From assembly GCA_038061595.1 (NCBI GenBank), contig JBBTYZ010000008.1:1-28427 (forward strand): DNA of 28,427 nt, read 5' to 3'. A program made the translations under genes and the position numbers. The DNA comes from JBBTYZ01 sp038061595 (GTDB lineage Bacteria > Patescibacteriota > Minisyncoccia > UBA6257 > GWB1-50-10). A model generated the notes under the pieces. The model made no database searches and was not told where the DNA came from. It saw nothing but the letters and a program-made list of their open reading frames with translations. Below, one piece after another: positions 20,019 to 28,425 of the stretch. Positions within the stretch are counted from its first letter, which is position 1. The number at the start of each line of letters is the position of its first letter.

Positions 20019-22709
20019 TTAACACTTTTGAATAGTGGTCGGAGCTGAAGAGTCTTTGTGTACTTCTATTGAATTACCCGAAATAAGGCTTTGTGGCAAT
20101 TGAAAAAATATCTGAAGAGAATCAATGCTTTTAGGAACGAGTTGGATGCCAGTAGAAATGACTTTTTGCAACCCGCTCTTATTAACTCCTATCTGCACCC
20201 CAGCCGGCAAACAACCAGCCACCGAACCCGTTGTTGCAGAAACAGCGCTGGAATATGACGAACAGTCCGTCGCGTGGCAGGCTTTGACCTTGTAATAGTA
20301 AATAGTATTTGCAGCAAGGTTTGTATCGGTAAGGCTATTTACATTCGTCTGTGTAGTAGCTACGGCCGAGAAGCCAGAACTTGCCCCAACAGACGATCGC
20401 TCGACAACAAAGGTAAGTTCGTTATTAGAATTATCTGTCCAAGAAAGATAAGTTTTAGAATTAGAAATGGTAGTAACAACGAGACCGGACGGCGCACTTG
20501 GTGGTGAAACGACTATGACCAATGTTTTTGCCGAAGCACTACTGGAATAAGCGGAGCATGCTGTGCCGTTACAGGCTCTGATGCGATAGTAATAAGTAGT
20601 ATTAGAGCTTAAGGCCGTATCAGAAAAACTTGTGATGTTAGCAGAGGGATCGGTTACTAATTTAGTGAAGCTTGTTCCATCGGGTGATCTATCAATTTCA
20701 AATTTAGTTTCATTGTTAGAATTATCAATCCACGCAAGATTAATTTGGGAAACAGATGCGGCGGCAGCAGAAAAATTCGAAGGGGCAGGCGGAGCAACTG
20801 GTGGTGGCGATAAGGTTGTGGCATTAGCCACAGAAGAGGGCGTTGAACAACCGCCTGCATTGCAAGCGCTTAAGCGATAATAATATTTGGCATTTGCATC
20901 AAGACCGGTGTCTGAATAGGTAATCACGTTTGCGGAAACCGCATTAGTGATAGATGTGAAAGCTGTGCCATCAGCTGACCGCTCAATTTTGTAATTATCT
21001 TCCGAAGAGACATCGGTCCAAGATAAATTAATCTGAGAAATTGAGGCGGCAGCAGCAGAAAGATTTGTGGGGACAGGCGGAGCGGAAGGTGGTTGCGCAT
21101 TCGCAGCCAATGTTTTGGCAAACGCAATATTTGAATACAAAGAACAACTATTGTTATTACAACTTCGGACCCGATAATGGTATGTGGTGTCTGCGTTTAA
21201 GGCGCTATCGGAATAAGACTGAGTGTTTGCAGAAAGATTGATTACGATATTAGCCCAACCGCTGGTACCGTTAGCGGATCGTTCAACTTCAAAACGAGTT
21301 TCATCGTCTTGATTATCAAACCAAGTGAGGTTAATTTGATTTGAACTCACCGGAATTGTAACCAATCCCGATGGATATAATAATTCAACACGAAAAGTAA
21401 TGCCGTTATCGTCGTTGCTCAAAACTGGGCCAATCACAACTCCTCTGTTATTATCGATAAATTTTTCTACGCTTCTATTCTCGGTTCCCCAATCACTTTG
21501 TTTTAAAAGAGTTGGGAACAGCCAGTCAGTATGCCAATTCGGATCGGCCGCCTTAATGCCTTGAAGAGGGCTCATGTCTAAAAGAAAGATTTCTCCTGAG
21601 CCTTCGGAGGTGGGGATGAAGCAAATTGAGCACCATTTACCTCTTTGGGGCATCCAGTTTATAAAGATGCCGTCGTTATTTGAACTAACCTCATCGTTCG
21701 TAAGCCTTACCTCCTGACTGGCCTCATCCCAATAACTGTATCTTCCTGCTGTTATGTCCGTGTGATACTCTAAATAATAATATTCTCTTGGGCCCATAAC
21801 TGACGTTCTTATCCTGACAGACTTAATTTCACCGCCTTGTTTTTCCAATGGATTGATCGTATATACGCCTGACCTTTCTACATTCAATAACTCATCGCCA
21901 TCAAACCAGCCTAGAAAATCTCTTATAGCTGCATTGAAATGAATACTATTTAAATTACTAAGCCCCCCTCCTCCCATTATGTCTGTGAAGTTGCCATATT
22001 CGTAGCTATAACAAGGAGTCACGCCCGAATAATTTGTTGCATAAAAAAGGCTATTCCATTGCATTTCATTTATCTTGCTCATACCGCACTCCAGAGCGTC
22101 CGCATGCCACAATCCTCCTCCAAAAGTGTGGCTAAGCTCGTGCACTGCAATTGAGGTTGGGAAAATCGTTGTAGGCATACCTACCCATGCCAGCCCAAAT
22201 GAATATTGGACACCGTCTAGAGTGTAAGATTGATCTATTCCGGCAAATCCACCAGCTGTGCAATTGTGGTGAGAGACTATCATCAGCTTTCGATACTGTG
22301 ACAAATCGACGTCTTCTCTGACTGATCGGATAAGGTTATCAAATTTTTCTTGATTGGTAGTTAACTCTCCCCAAGTCAAACCACAACTTGTTCCTGGTGT
22401 AACCGGAATGGTATACCAACCCACAACGTCTCCCGTAAAATAAATCTTGCCCTGAGACTCCGACTGATAGTAATTTTGAAACTCGCCATCAAATATTATG
22501 TTTCTGACCTGATCTCTAGTCATGGGTTCCTTAGGTGACGGCGAATTATCGGTATTGACTAAAATAACTAAAAGTTTTTGCTCACCAATTGTTGGAAAGG
22601 GGGGTATTTGAGTAGCATAAACTTCGTCTACCAATGAAAACAGGGCAAAAAACAAGGTTACAATCAGGATGAAACGGTGTTTTTTTGAGAAAGGGTCAAA
22701 GTTCATCAT
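20019..22709 (-). CDS. Secreted metalloprotease-like protein with four FN3 domains
   Basis: An 896-residue exported protein (start chosen at ATG 22709, one base after the upstream stop; a longer frame overlaps that gene). A signal peptide (FILIVTLFFALFSLVDEVYA) is followed by an M6/M11-like metalloprotease region containing HELSH (residues 190-194) and a third His at 202 in GGGLWHADALECG. The third His is two residues later than in the standard HExxHxxGxxH. Four fibronectin-III domains follow at about 446-540, 540-631, 631-735 and 735-829, each ending YYYRxxACN-x-x-x-C, and a 67-residue tail ends the protein. Its place amid prepilin genes suggests a cell-surface enzyme working with the pilus; that is inference. 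Confidence 0.8.
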   Translation of the reverse strand: MMNFDPFSKKHRFILIVTLFFALFSLVDEVYATQIPPFPTIGEQKLLVILVNTDNSPSPKEPMTRDQVRNIIFDGEFQNYYQSESQGKIYFTGDVVGWYTIPVTPGTSCGLTWGELTTNQEKFDNLIRSVREDVDLSQYRKLMIVSHHNCTAGGFAGIDQSYTLDGVQYSFGLAWVGMPTTIFPTSIAVHELSHTFGGGLWHADALECGMSKINEMQWNSLFYATNYSGVTPCYSYEYGNFTDIMGGGGLSNLNSIHFNAAIRDFLGWFDGDELLNVERSGVYTINPLEKQGGEIKSVRIRTSVMGPREYYYLEYHTDITAGRYSYWDEASQEVRLTNDEVSSNNDGIFINWMPQRGKWCSICFIPTSEGSGEIFLLDMSPLQGIKAADPNWHTDWLFPTLLKQSDWGTENRSVEKFIDNNRGVVIGPVLSNDDNGITFRVELLYPSGLVTIPVSSNQINLTWFDNQDDETRFEVERSANGTSGWANIVINLSANTQSYSDSALNADTTYHYRVRSCNNNSCSLYSNIAFAKTLAANAQPPSAPPVPTNLSAAAASISQINLSWTDVSSEDNYKIERSADGTAFTSITNAVSANVITYSDTGLDANAKYYYRLSACNAGGCSTPSSVANATTLSPPPVAPPAPSNFSAAAASVSQINLAWIDNSNNETKFEIDRSPDGTSFTKLVTDPSANITSFSDTALSSNTTYYYRIRACNGTACSAYSSSASAKTLVIVVSPPSAPSGLVVTTISNSKTYLSWTDNSNNELTFVVERSSVGASSGFSAVATTQTNVNSLTDTNLAANTIYYYKVKACHATDCSSYSSAVSATTGSVAGCLPAGVQIGVNKSGLQKVISTGIQLVPKSIDSLQIFFQLPQSLISGNSIEVHKDSSAPTTIQKC

Positions 22710-22710
22710 T

Positions 22711-23016
22711 CTAAAAATTTGGATTGAGCTCAAATGCTTCCGGTCTATATTCGAAATCAGGACCGTAAATTCTTTTTAAGACTTCTGTGTCTTTATAATG
22801 ACCCAAGCTGTTGATTATGATTGATGGTTCTTCTTCGATGCCCGCACTCTTTCTCTCCTCTAAAATTTCATCTAATTCGCTAAGATCCTCAACTATGATA
22901 GTGGGACCAGAATGAGCAGGATCGATCTTCTTGGGAGTTATAAATTTAACCGCGACTCCCAAAAGAATTATCACCAACAAAACAAGCAATATTATTATGA
23001 TTTTTCTTATTTTCAT
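22711..23016 (-). CDS. Small membrane-anchored protein
   Basis: A 101-residue protein starting MKIRKIIIILLVLLVIILLG, one transmembrane helix of about 20 residues with positive charges before it, so the rest (residues 30-101) lies outside. The external part is acidic and helical (VEDLSELDEILEERKS) and ends PEAFELNPNF. I do not recognise a family. Its TAG is one base before the ATG of the metalloprotease gene, and its start is 18 bases after the FN3 pseudopilin stop, so it is locked into this operon. A propeptide, chaperone or anchor for the protease is possible but unproven. Confidence 0.75.
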   Translation of the reverse strand: MKIRKIIIILLVLLVIILLGVAVKFITPKKIDPAHSGPTIIVEDLSELDEILEERKSAGIEEEPSIIINSLGHYKDTEVLKRIYGPDFEYRPEAFELNPNF

Positions 23017-23034
23017 CTGATATTAAAATACTTC

Positions 23035-23925
23035 TTAAAACGTCGTCGCATTTGCTACATTCGACCCAGAACAACCGATAGCATTACAAGCATAAACCTG
23101 ATAATAATATCTAGTTGCCGAATTTAACCCCGTGTCTGCATAAGAAGTCACATTCACTGGCGCTGGTATAATGGCTGGACTGGATAGGTCTGAGTTAACT
23201 GAACGATAAATCAGAAATCCCGTCTCATTGTTAGAGTTATCAACCCAAACAATATTAATTTGCGAAGGTGAGAAGGCGCTTGCAGAAAGATTCGTAGGGG
23301 CGGTCGGTGCCGCAGAAGACCCAGAACCACCACTACTGCTCCCACCAGAAACACCCAACGCTCCTTCGCTTACCTGTCCAGCCGAAGAAACGCTGACATT
23401 TAAACTGAGCGTTCCACTATCGCTTTGTAGGGTTATTGTAACCGGCAGCTGGGAATTAGAAATCACAGATAGGTCGGGTGGAACGAAAACTATATCTAAC
23501 CCGCCCGGCGGAATATTAAAAAAGCTTACCTGACTATCCAAATTATAAGATTCTAGCTTTTCCAATGAACCAGCAGAGACGTCATAACGATAACTTGTCC
23601 CNNNNNNNNNNNNNNNNNNNNNNNNNNNNNNNNNNNNNNNNNNNNNNNNNNNNNNNNNNNNNNNNNNNNNNNNNNNNNNNNNNNNNNNNNNNNNNNNNNN
23701 NAGAGACTTTGCTCTTTGTAAGGCCCCAACAACGACCGATTGATCACGACTAAGGGCGATTTGCCTCAAGCCGGACTTGTTATAACTCAAGGCAAATCCG
23801 GAGAGGAGCATCGTAATTGCAACAACAACCATTAATTCAACAATGGAAAAACCATCCCTGTTAGAATTCAGAATATAGAATTTAGAATTTGGGGAGATTT
23901 TTAAAAAGTTCTTTTTTTCTCTCAT
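23035..23925 (-). CDS. FimT/GspH-like pseudopilin with C-terminal FN3 domain (internal gap)
   Basis: A prepilin with a long leader (about 24 residues) ending DG and then FSIVELMVVVAITMLLSGFALS, followed by ALSRDQSVVVGALQRAKS, the FimT/GspH pattern. A 100-N gap interrupts it at 23602-23701, so true length and frame continuity are unknown although both sides read as pilin in the present frame. The C-terminal third is a Gly/Ser linker and one fibronectin-III domain (about residues 205-296: PTNLSASAFSPSQINIVW through YYYQVYACNAIGCSG), closely similar to those in the metalloprotease gene two positions downstream. An FN3 cap on a pilin would be displayed on the surface and suggests adhesion. Confidence 0.75.
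   Translation of the reverse strand: MREKKNFLKISPNSKFYILNSNRDGFSIVELMVVVAITMLLSGFALSYNKSGLRQIALSRDQSVVVGALQRAKSXXXXXXXXXXXXXXXXXXXXXXXXXXXXXXXXXXGTSYRYDVSAGSLEKLESYNLDSQVSFFNIPPGGLDIVFVPPDLSVISNSQLPVTITLQSDSGTLSLNVSVSSAGQVSEGALGVSGGSSSGGSGSSAAPTAPTNLSASAFSPSQINIVWVDNSNNETGFLIYRSVNSDLSSPAIIPAPVNVTSYADTGLNSATRYYYQVYACNAIGCSGSNVANATTF
23602..23701. other. Assembly gap of 100 N
   Basis: Exactly 100 N inside the FN3 pseudopilin gene, a conventional placeholder for a scaffold gap of unknown size. Confidence 0.99.
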
Positions 23926-24065
23926 TACTAATCATTATACTACAGCCGTAATAACTTAGGATTCGGAATTTAGAATGGATAAATTTGAATTTTGTCGAAT
24001 CTTTATTAATCACACACGGTGAGCACGACTCCTAATCCCTAAATACTAGTTGCTAAATTCTAATT
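23863..24065. repeat. Clustered short A/T-rich repeats of GAATTTAGAAT type
   Basis: Variants of the same string occur at 23863-23890, 23959-23978 and, in inverse orientation, 24032-24065. The first lies inside the pseudopilin leader and is translated as part of KFYILNSNRD. The 138-base gap to pilD holds the others and no gene. A similar stretch (19468-19505) encodes the leader of the PilW-like prepilin. Confidence 0.6.
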
Positions 24066-24963
24066 AGATGTTGAATAAGCGAAAGTACCCAGAAATTATG
24101 TGAGTCCCAAAAAATATAGTCACCACCATGCCTAAAATGAAAATTGGAGCAAATGGAAGCTTGTCTTTCATGGTTTTTTTTCTATTAAGTAGCAATACCA
24201 CCCCAAATATTCCTCCGAAAATAAATGCGAGCGCAAGCGAAAGGCCAATGTCCGGCCAACCCAAAACTAGTCCGGAGGCCAAAGCAAGTTTTACATCTCC
24301 CCCACCCATAGCTCTTCCTTTGGAAAACTTATAAAGCGTATAGAAGAAAAGCGAACTCAAGACGGCGCCAAATAAATGATTCGTCCATATTTGCTGAAAC
24401 GGAGAAAAAAGAAGTTCATATTGCTCTACAAAAGACGAGTGGAAAGGCTGTAACCAGGAAGAGGCAAAACTTTTAATAAAAATAATTAAGACTCCCAGAA
24501 TACCCAAACTCAAATTTAACTCGTTCGGTATTATATACAAACGCATATCAATCAATGTCATCAAAAGCCAGACAAGAAATACAACGATCCATACCGTGGC
24601 GAGTCCATAAAATGACCAAAGAGGCTGACCTAAATAAAATAGGTTTTTTATGCCGTAGAAATATTGCAAATAGAACGGGACGGTGACAAAAATGATTCCG
24701 CTCAAGGCCTCGATTAGGGGATATTGAATTGAAATTTTCTTGTCACAGCTCAGGCAACGTCCACGCTCTAGAATAAACGATATGAGTGGAATAAGCTCAA
24801 ACCACCTCAAGGTTTTTTTACAATGAGGGCAATGCGAGCGTCCGCCCAAAATATCTGGGCTAAAAACGTTTCTCTCCGGCTTATACCGGAGAGAAACTAC
24901 ATTTAAGAAACTGCCGACGGCAAGGCCGAAGAAAAATAGAATGATATAAACAGGATAACTCAT
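24064..24963 (-). CDS. pilD: Prepilin peptidase / N-methyltransferase
   Basis: A 299-residue polytopic membrane aspartyl protease that removes prepilin leaders and usually methylates the new N-terminus. The N-terminal domain has GSFLNVVSLRY and two CxxC pairs, CPHC and CLSC, which bind zinc. The first catalytic Asp lies in LMTLIDMRLYIIPN and the second in MGGGDVKLALASGLVLGW (GxGD motif). Eight or so hydrophobic segments follow, as expected. It serves the five prepilin genes with GF- or GS-type cleavage sites in this locus. Its start is 25 bases after the stop of the pilin gene upstream. Confidence 0.95.
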   Translation of the reverse strand: MSYPVYIILFFFGLAVGSFLNVVSLRYKPERNVFSPDILGGRSHCPHCKKTLRWFELIPLISFILERGRCLSCDKKISIQYPLIEALSGIIFVTVPFYLQYFYGIKNLFYLGQPLWSFYGLATVWIVVFLVWLLMTLIDMRLYIIPNELNLSLGILGVLIIFIKSFASSWLQPFHSSFVEQYELLFSPFQQIWTNHLFGAVLSSLFFYTLYKFSKGRAMGGGDVKLALASGLVLGWPDIGLSLALAFIFGGIFGVVLLLNRKKTMKDKLPFAPIFILGMVVTIFFGTHIISGYFRLFNI

Positions 24964-24988
24964 AACCTAAACGTATGGTCTATTTTAC

Positions 24989-25459
24989 TTAACGGCCGCC
25001 CAATCCGACGGTTACGCAATAGGAATTCTCATCAGCACAAGTGCAGGACGGAGGCGGAATAATCGGGCTACCAATCGGACTTATATCGTCATTTGAATTG
25101 TAGCTTTGAATGTCGCTTCCTCGATTATTTTCCAAACAGGTCCCAACAATATAACTCTGCGAAGATTTTCGGACATAGCCATACTCCCCGCCCTGGGGAT
25201 CGGTCGGAAGACCTTCCACAGAAGAATATAGGCTATTTGTTTGAGGGTAGCTTTGTTTATGTTCCGTATAGTAATTCTCTAACCCGCTTTGTATTTGCCT
25301 CATATCCGAAATACGCCTCGCATCCCTTGCACGAGTTCGGGCATCTCCTAAACCAACTAAAACCGTGGAAGACAAAAGACCAATAATGGCCACAACCACA
25401 AGCATTTCAATTAGAGTGAACCCAGCATTCTCCTTAATATTTTTTTTTGAGTATTCCAT
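24989..25459 (-). CDS. Type IV major-pilin-like prepilin (first copy)
   Basis: A 156-residue prepilin with leader MEYSKKNIKENAG and FTLIEMLVVVAIIGLLSSTVLVGL, then ARTRARDARRISDMRQIQSGLE, the pattern of PilA/GspG-type pilins. A D-P-Q-G-G-E-Y-G-Y block and a Cys-rich C-terminus (CTCADENSYC) follow, where a disulfide probably closes the D-region. It shares the N-terminal half and the YGYVR/YTYVR and GTCLEN/GVCLEN blocks with the gene at 25532, so the two are paralogues. It would be cleaved by the adjacent PilD. Confidence 0.88.
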   Translation of the reverse strand: MEYSKKNIKENAGFTLIEMLVVVAIIGLLSSTVLVGLGDARTRARDARRISDMRQIQSGLENYYTEHKQSYPQTNSLYSSVEGLPTDPQGGEYGYVRKSSQSYIVGTCLENNRGSDIQSYNSNDDISPIGSPIIPPPSCTCADENSYCVTVGLGGR

Positions 25460-25531
25460 ATTAACTTGTCACTCCTACGAAGAGGGGGCTTTTTCTAGAA
25501 CATAAAATCCGACATCAATTACCCCAGTTTC

Positions 25532-25924
25532 TTATTGAGCAGCACAGTGCACGTTAGCAGCTGGACTACATGCTGGCGATATGGCTGGACAAAGAGTGCT
25601 CGTGTCCGATGAAGGAGCATTCTCCAAACAAACACCCGTTTTATAGGTTTGAACCGTAGCGCCACGAACATAGGTATAAGAAATGTTCTGTGGGTCTTTA
25701 GGCGCTCCACCAGGATATGTAGAGAGATCGGCGGGATATCCGGTAGCTGGGGCATATTGCGTCTCCAACCAGTTTTGAATTTGCTGGACATCAGCAATTC
25801 TTCTTGCATCTCTCGCCTTTGACCTTGAACCGCCTAAACCGACAACCACCACGGAGCTCAAAAGCCCGATAATCGCTATGACAACCAAGACTTCAATCAG
25901 TGTAAAACCTTTTGTATTTTTCAT
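25532..25924 (-). CDS. Type IV major-pilin-like prepilin (second copy)
   Basis: A 130-residue prepilin with a very short leader, MKNTKG, and FTLIEVLVVIAIIGLLSSVVVVGL, followed by SRSKARDARRIADVQQIQNWLE. The C-terminal domain carries PKDPQNISYTYVRG and four Cys residues, suggesting a disulfide-bonded D-loop. It is a paralogue of the gene at 24989. It is transcribed after pilT and pilC; the region upstream of its start is only 24 bases before a 100-N gap, so its promoter cannot be seen. This is the better candidate for the main pilus subunit because of its clean short leader, but that is inference. Confidence 0.88.
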   Translation of the reverse strand: MKNTKGFTLIEVLVVIAIIGLLSSVVVVGLGGSRSKARDARRIADVQQIQNWLETQYAPATGYPADLSTYPGGAPKDPQNISYTYVRGATVQTYKTGVCLENAPSSDTSTLCPAISPACSPAANVHCAAQ

Positions 25925-25948
25925 AAAATTTATTTTTTTCGACCCTTT

Positions 25949-26048
25949 NNNNNNNNNNNNNNNNNNNNNNNNNNNNNNNNNNNNNNNNNNNNNNNNNNNN
26001 NNNNNNNNNNNNNNNNNNNNNNNNNNNNNNNNNNNNNNNNNNNNNNNN
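25949..26048. other. Assembly gap of 100 N
   Basis: Exactly 100 N directly after the pilC stop codon and before the pilin gene. Any pilin promoter, or even another gene, could be hidden here. Confidence 0.99.
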
Positions 26049-27254
26049 TTAGAAAGTCCGGCTCAAATTATAGAGCGGCAATAGTATTGAAGCGAATAAA
26101 AGCGCCACCATACCACCTATTACAATCATTAGGGCTGGCTGGATAAGTGTCACTAGGTTTTCCACGATGTCTTCTACTTCTCTTGTATAAAAATCATTCA
26201 CCTTCTCCAAAAGCTGTTCCAGTCGCCCGGTAGACTCGCCTACATTTATAAGCTGTGAAACGAGTGGCGGAAATTCAGGCATTGTCGAGAGTGTTTTTGA
26301 TAAGAGATCGCCCTTCCTTATTTGGACAGCAGCCTGATGAAGCAAGTCGGCATAAACCGCATTTCCAATAGTGTGAGATGATATTTCTATCGCCTGGGGA
26401 ATAGTAAGTCCTCCTTTTATCAAAACTCGGCTCGATTCAGCAAAGCGCGCAATGTAAAGTTTCTGAAAAAGCCCACCGATTACTGGCAATCTCAAACTTA
26501 ATTCGTCTAAGACGACCTTCCCCTCTTGTGTTTGAAAATAATCAATCACTGCGAACAAGAAGATCACGAACACTACCCCCAATCCCCACCACCATTTGGA
26601 AACAAAACTTCCTACGCTTAGTAATATCTTGGTGAAAAATGGCAACGAAACGGAAGCTTCTTCAAAAATAGGAGTTATCTGCGGAAGAACAACTGTGACC
26701 ATAAGAATAACTACCCCGATAAAAAGCGCGATTACAACCGCCGGGTAGATAAGGGCGTTTTTAACTTTAGCAATCAAAGCCGATTGTTTTTCCAAATAAT
26801 CGGCGAGGAAGTTAAGAATTTCGCTTAGCCTACCGGTCACCTCAGCGGACTTAACCATATTTATATAAAATTCTCCGAAAATACCGGCGTGCCTTTCCAA
26901 GGCCTGCGATAGGGAAAAACCGGCATCAACATCTGTTGAAATTTCGGAAATTGTTTCTTTTAAGACTGGGTGAGACGTTTGGTTATATAAATTCCTAAGA
27001 CTATCGGAAAGCGGAACTTGGGAAGCCAAGAGCGTTGCAAATTGACGAGTAAAAATCATCAAATCGTTAGATTTAACTCGTTTAAAAAAACTTAAAACAT
27101 GATCATACCAACGATCCTCCACAACCGGCTCGATGGACAAAACAAAAAGTCCGTGTTCAAGAAGTATTGAAAGCGCGGCCTCGCGAGCGGAAGCCTCAAT
27201 GCTTCCAACCTGCAATTCGCCATCTTTTGTTCTAGCCTTATAACCAAATTTCAN
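26049..27254 (-). CDS. pilC: Type IV pilus inner-membrane platform protein PilC
   Basis: A 401-residue GspF/PilC-family polytopic protein that couples the motor ATPases to pilin insertion. It begins KFGYKARTKDGELQVGSIEA after an NTG codon whose first base is the last N of the gap at 27254, which fixes the start (ATG, GTG or TTG). Two homologous GspF domains are seen: FTRQFATLLASQVPLSDSL with a first membrane segment near YPAVVIALFIGVVILMV, and a second with FAESSRVLIKGGLTIPQAIE and TRLEQLLEKVNDFYTREVED-type sequence, closing with a last membrane helix MIVIGGMVALLFASILLPLY. The TAA is at the other gap edge (26049). Confidence 0.94.
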   Translation of the reverse strand, partial: XKFGYKARTKDGELQVGSIEASAREAALSILLEHGLFVLSIEPVVEDRWYDHVLSFFKRVKSNDLMIFTRQFATLLASQVPLSDSLRNLYNQTSHPVLKETISEISTDVDAGFSLSQALERHAGIFGEFYINMVKSAEVTGRLSEILNFLADYLEKQSALIAKVKNALIYPAVVIALFIGVVILMVTVVLPQITPIFEEASVSLPFFTKILLSVGSFVSKWWWGLGVVFVIFLFAVIDYFQTQEGKVVLDELSLRLPVIGGLFQKLYIARFAESSRVLIKGGLTIPQAIEISSHTIGNAVYADLLHQAAVQIRKGDLLSKTLSTMPEFPPLVSQLINVGESTGRLEQLLEKVNDFYTREVEDIVENLVTLIQPALMIVIGGMVALLFASILLPLYNLSRTF

Positions 27255-27353
27255 NNNNNNNNNNNNNNNNNNNNNNNNNNNNNNNNNNNNNNNNNNNNNN
27301 NNNNNNNNNNNNNNNNNNNNNNNNNNNNNNNNNNNNNNNNNNNNNNNNNNNNN
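27254..27353. other. Assembly gap of 100 N
   Basis: Exactly 100 N between the 3' end of pilT and the first base of pilC. Any reading frame drawn across it is arbitrary. Confidence 0.99.
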
Positions 27354-28425
27354 AGCTACGCTCAAGAAGTATCCTCAACTCTGCTGGATTCAGAGAATGG
27401 ATTTCCGCCTGTTCCAATGATATTTCTTTCCTCTTAACTAGGGAGACTAACGATCTATTTAAAGACATCATCCCCTCTTGTACGCTCGTTTCTATAACAA
27501 GGTCTATTTGATAAATCTTCTTTTCCCGAATCAAGTTACGAATTGCCGGATTCGCAATCATAAGTTCGTTTGCTGGTATCCTACCGCCACCCACGCGAGG
27601 AATTAGTCGCTCAGAGATAACCGCCACGAGCGTAGAAGCGAGTTGGGAAATAATTTGCCCCTGTTGATTTGGAGGGAAGGAATCAATCATTCGGTCTATT
27701 GTTTGTGAAGCAGAGTTAGTATGCATCGTAGCAAAAACCAAGTGACCAGTCTCGGCCGCAGTCATTGCAGTTGCCATCGTTTCGGCATCTCTTATCTCTC
27801 CGATCATTATTACGTCGGGGTCCTGACGCAAAATAGCTCTGAGACCGTCACTGAATGAGTGAGTATCAATGCCCACTTCTCTTTGGGAAATTATGCAACG
27901 GTCTTGGGAAAACAAATATTCGATTGGGTCTTCAATTGTAATTATGTGATCGGTGCGTTTATGGTTAATCTCGTCAAGCATTGCTGCAAGCGTGGTTGAT
28001 TTACCGTGTCCGGCAGGGCCTACCACCAATACGAATCCTTGTTTAAGTCTTGCGAAATCATGTAGAACGGGTGGTAAGTTCAATTCTTCAAGCGTCTTGA
28101 TTTGCGCAGGAACAAGCCGGAGAGCCGCAGCCAAAAAAGTTCTTTGCATATAGACATTTACCCTAAACCTGGCCTTGTCTTCAAAATTATAAGAAAAGTC
28201 CAATTGCTTATCTTCTGAGAAATTTTTTTTCTGTTCTTCGGTTAAAAGCGCGAAAACCAAACCTTCCGCATCTTCTTTGGTAAGAATAGACTCCTTGGTA
28301 AGTGGTATTAGAACGCTGTCCACCCTAATAGTCGGGCGTCTACCCACCGCAATATGCAAATCCGACGCATTTTCTCTTGCGGTCACGAGCAAAAGCTCGT
28401 TCAATTTTTGTTTGTAATCCATCAT
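27354..28425 (-). CDS. pilT: Pilus retraction ATPase PilT (C-terminus lost in gap)
   Basis: A hexameric cytoplasmic ATPase that powers pilus retraction, 357 codons visible. It has an N-terminal ASDLHIAVGRRPTIRVD strand region, Walker A GPAGHGKST (usual form GPTGSGKST), an Asp box (IITIEDPIEYLF), Walker B DPDVIMIGEIRDAETM, the His box TGHLVFATMHTNSA and the PilT-specific AIRNLIREKK motif, which distinguishes it from PilB. Only a short C-terminal tail appears missing, because ELRILLERS is near the usual end. Two ATGs are adjacent (28425, 28422), and the start lies two bases from the window edge so upstream context (probably pilB) is out of view. Confidence 0.94.

Noticed and set aside
27238..28425. 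A single pilT frame continuing through the gap into pilC sequence
   Set aside because: The N-run length is arbitrary and the residues after it read pilC in the wrong frame; the two genes are separate.
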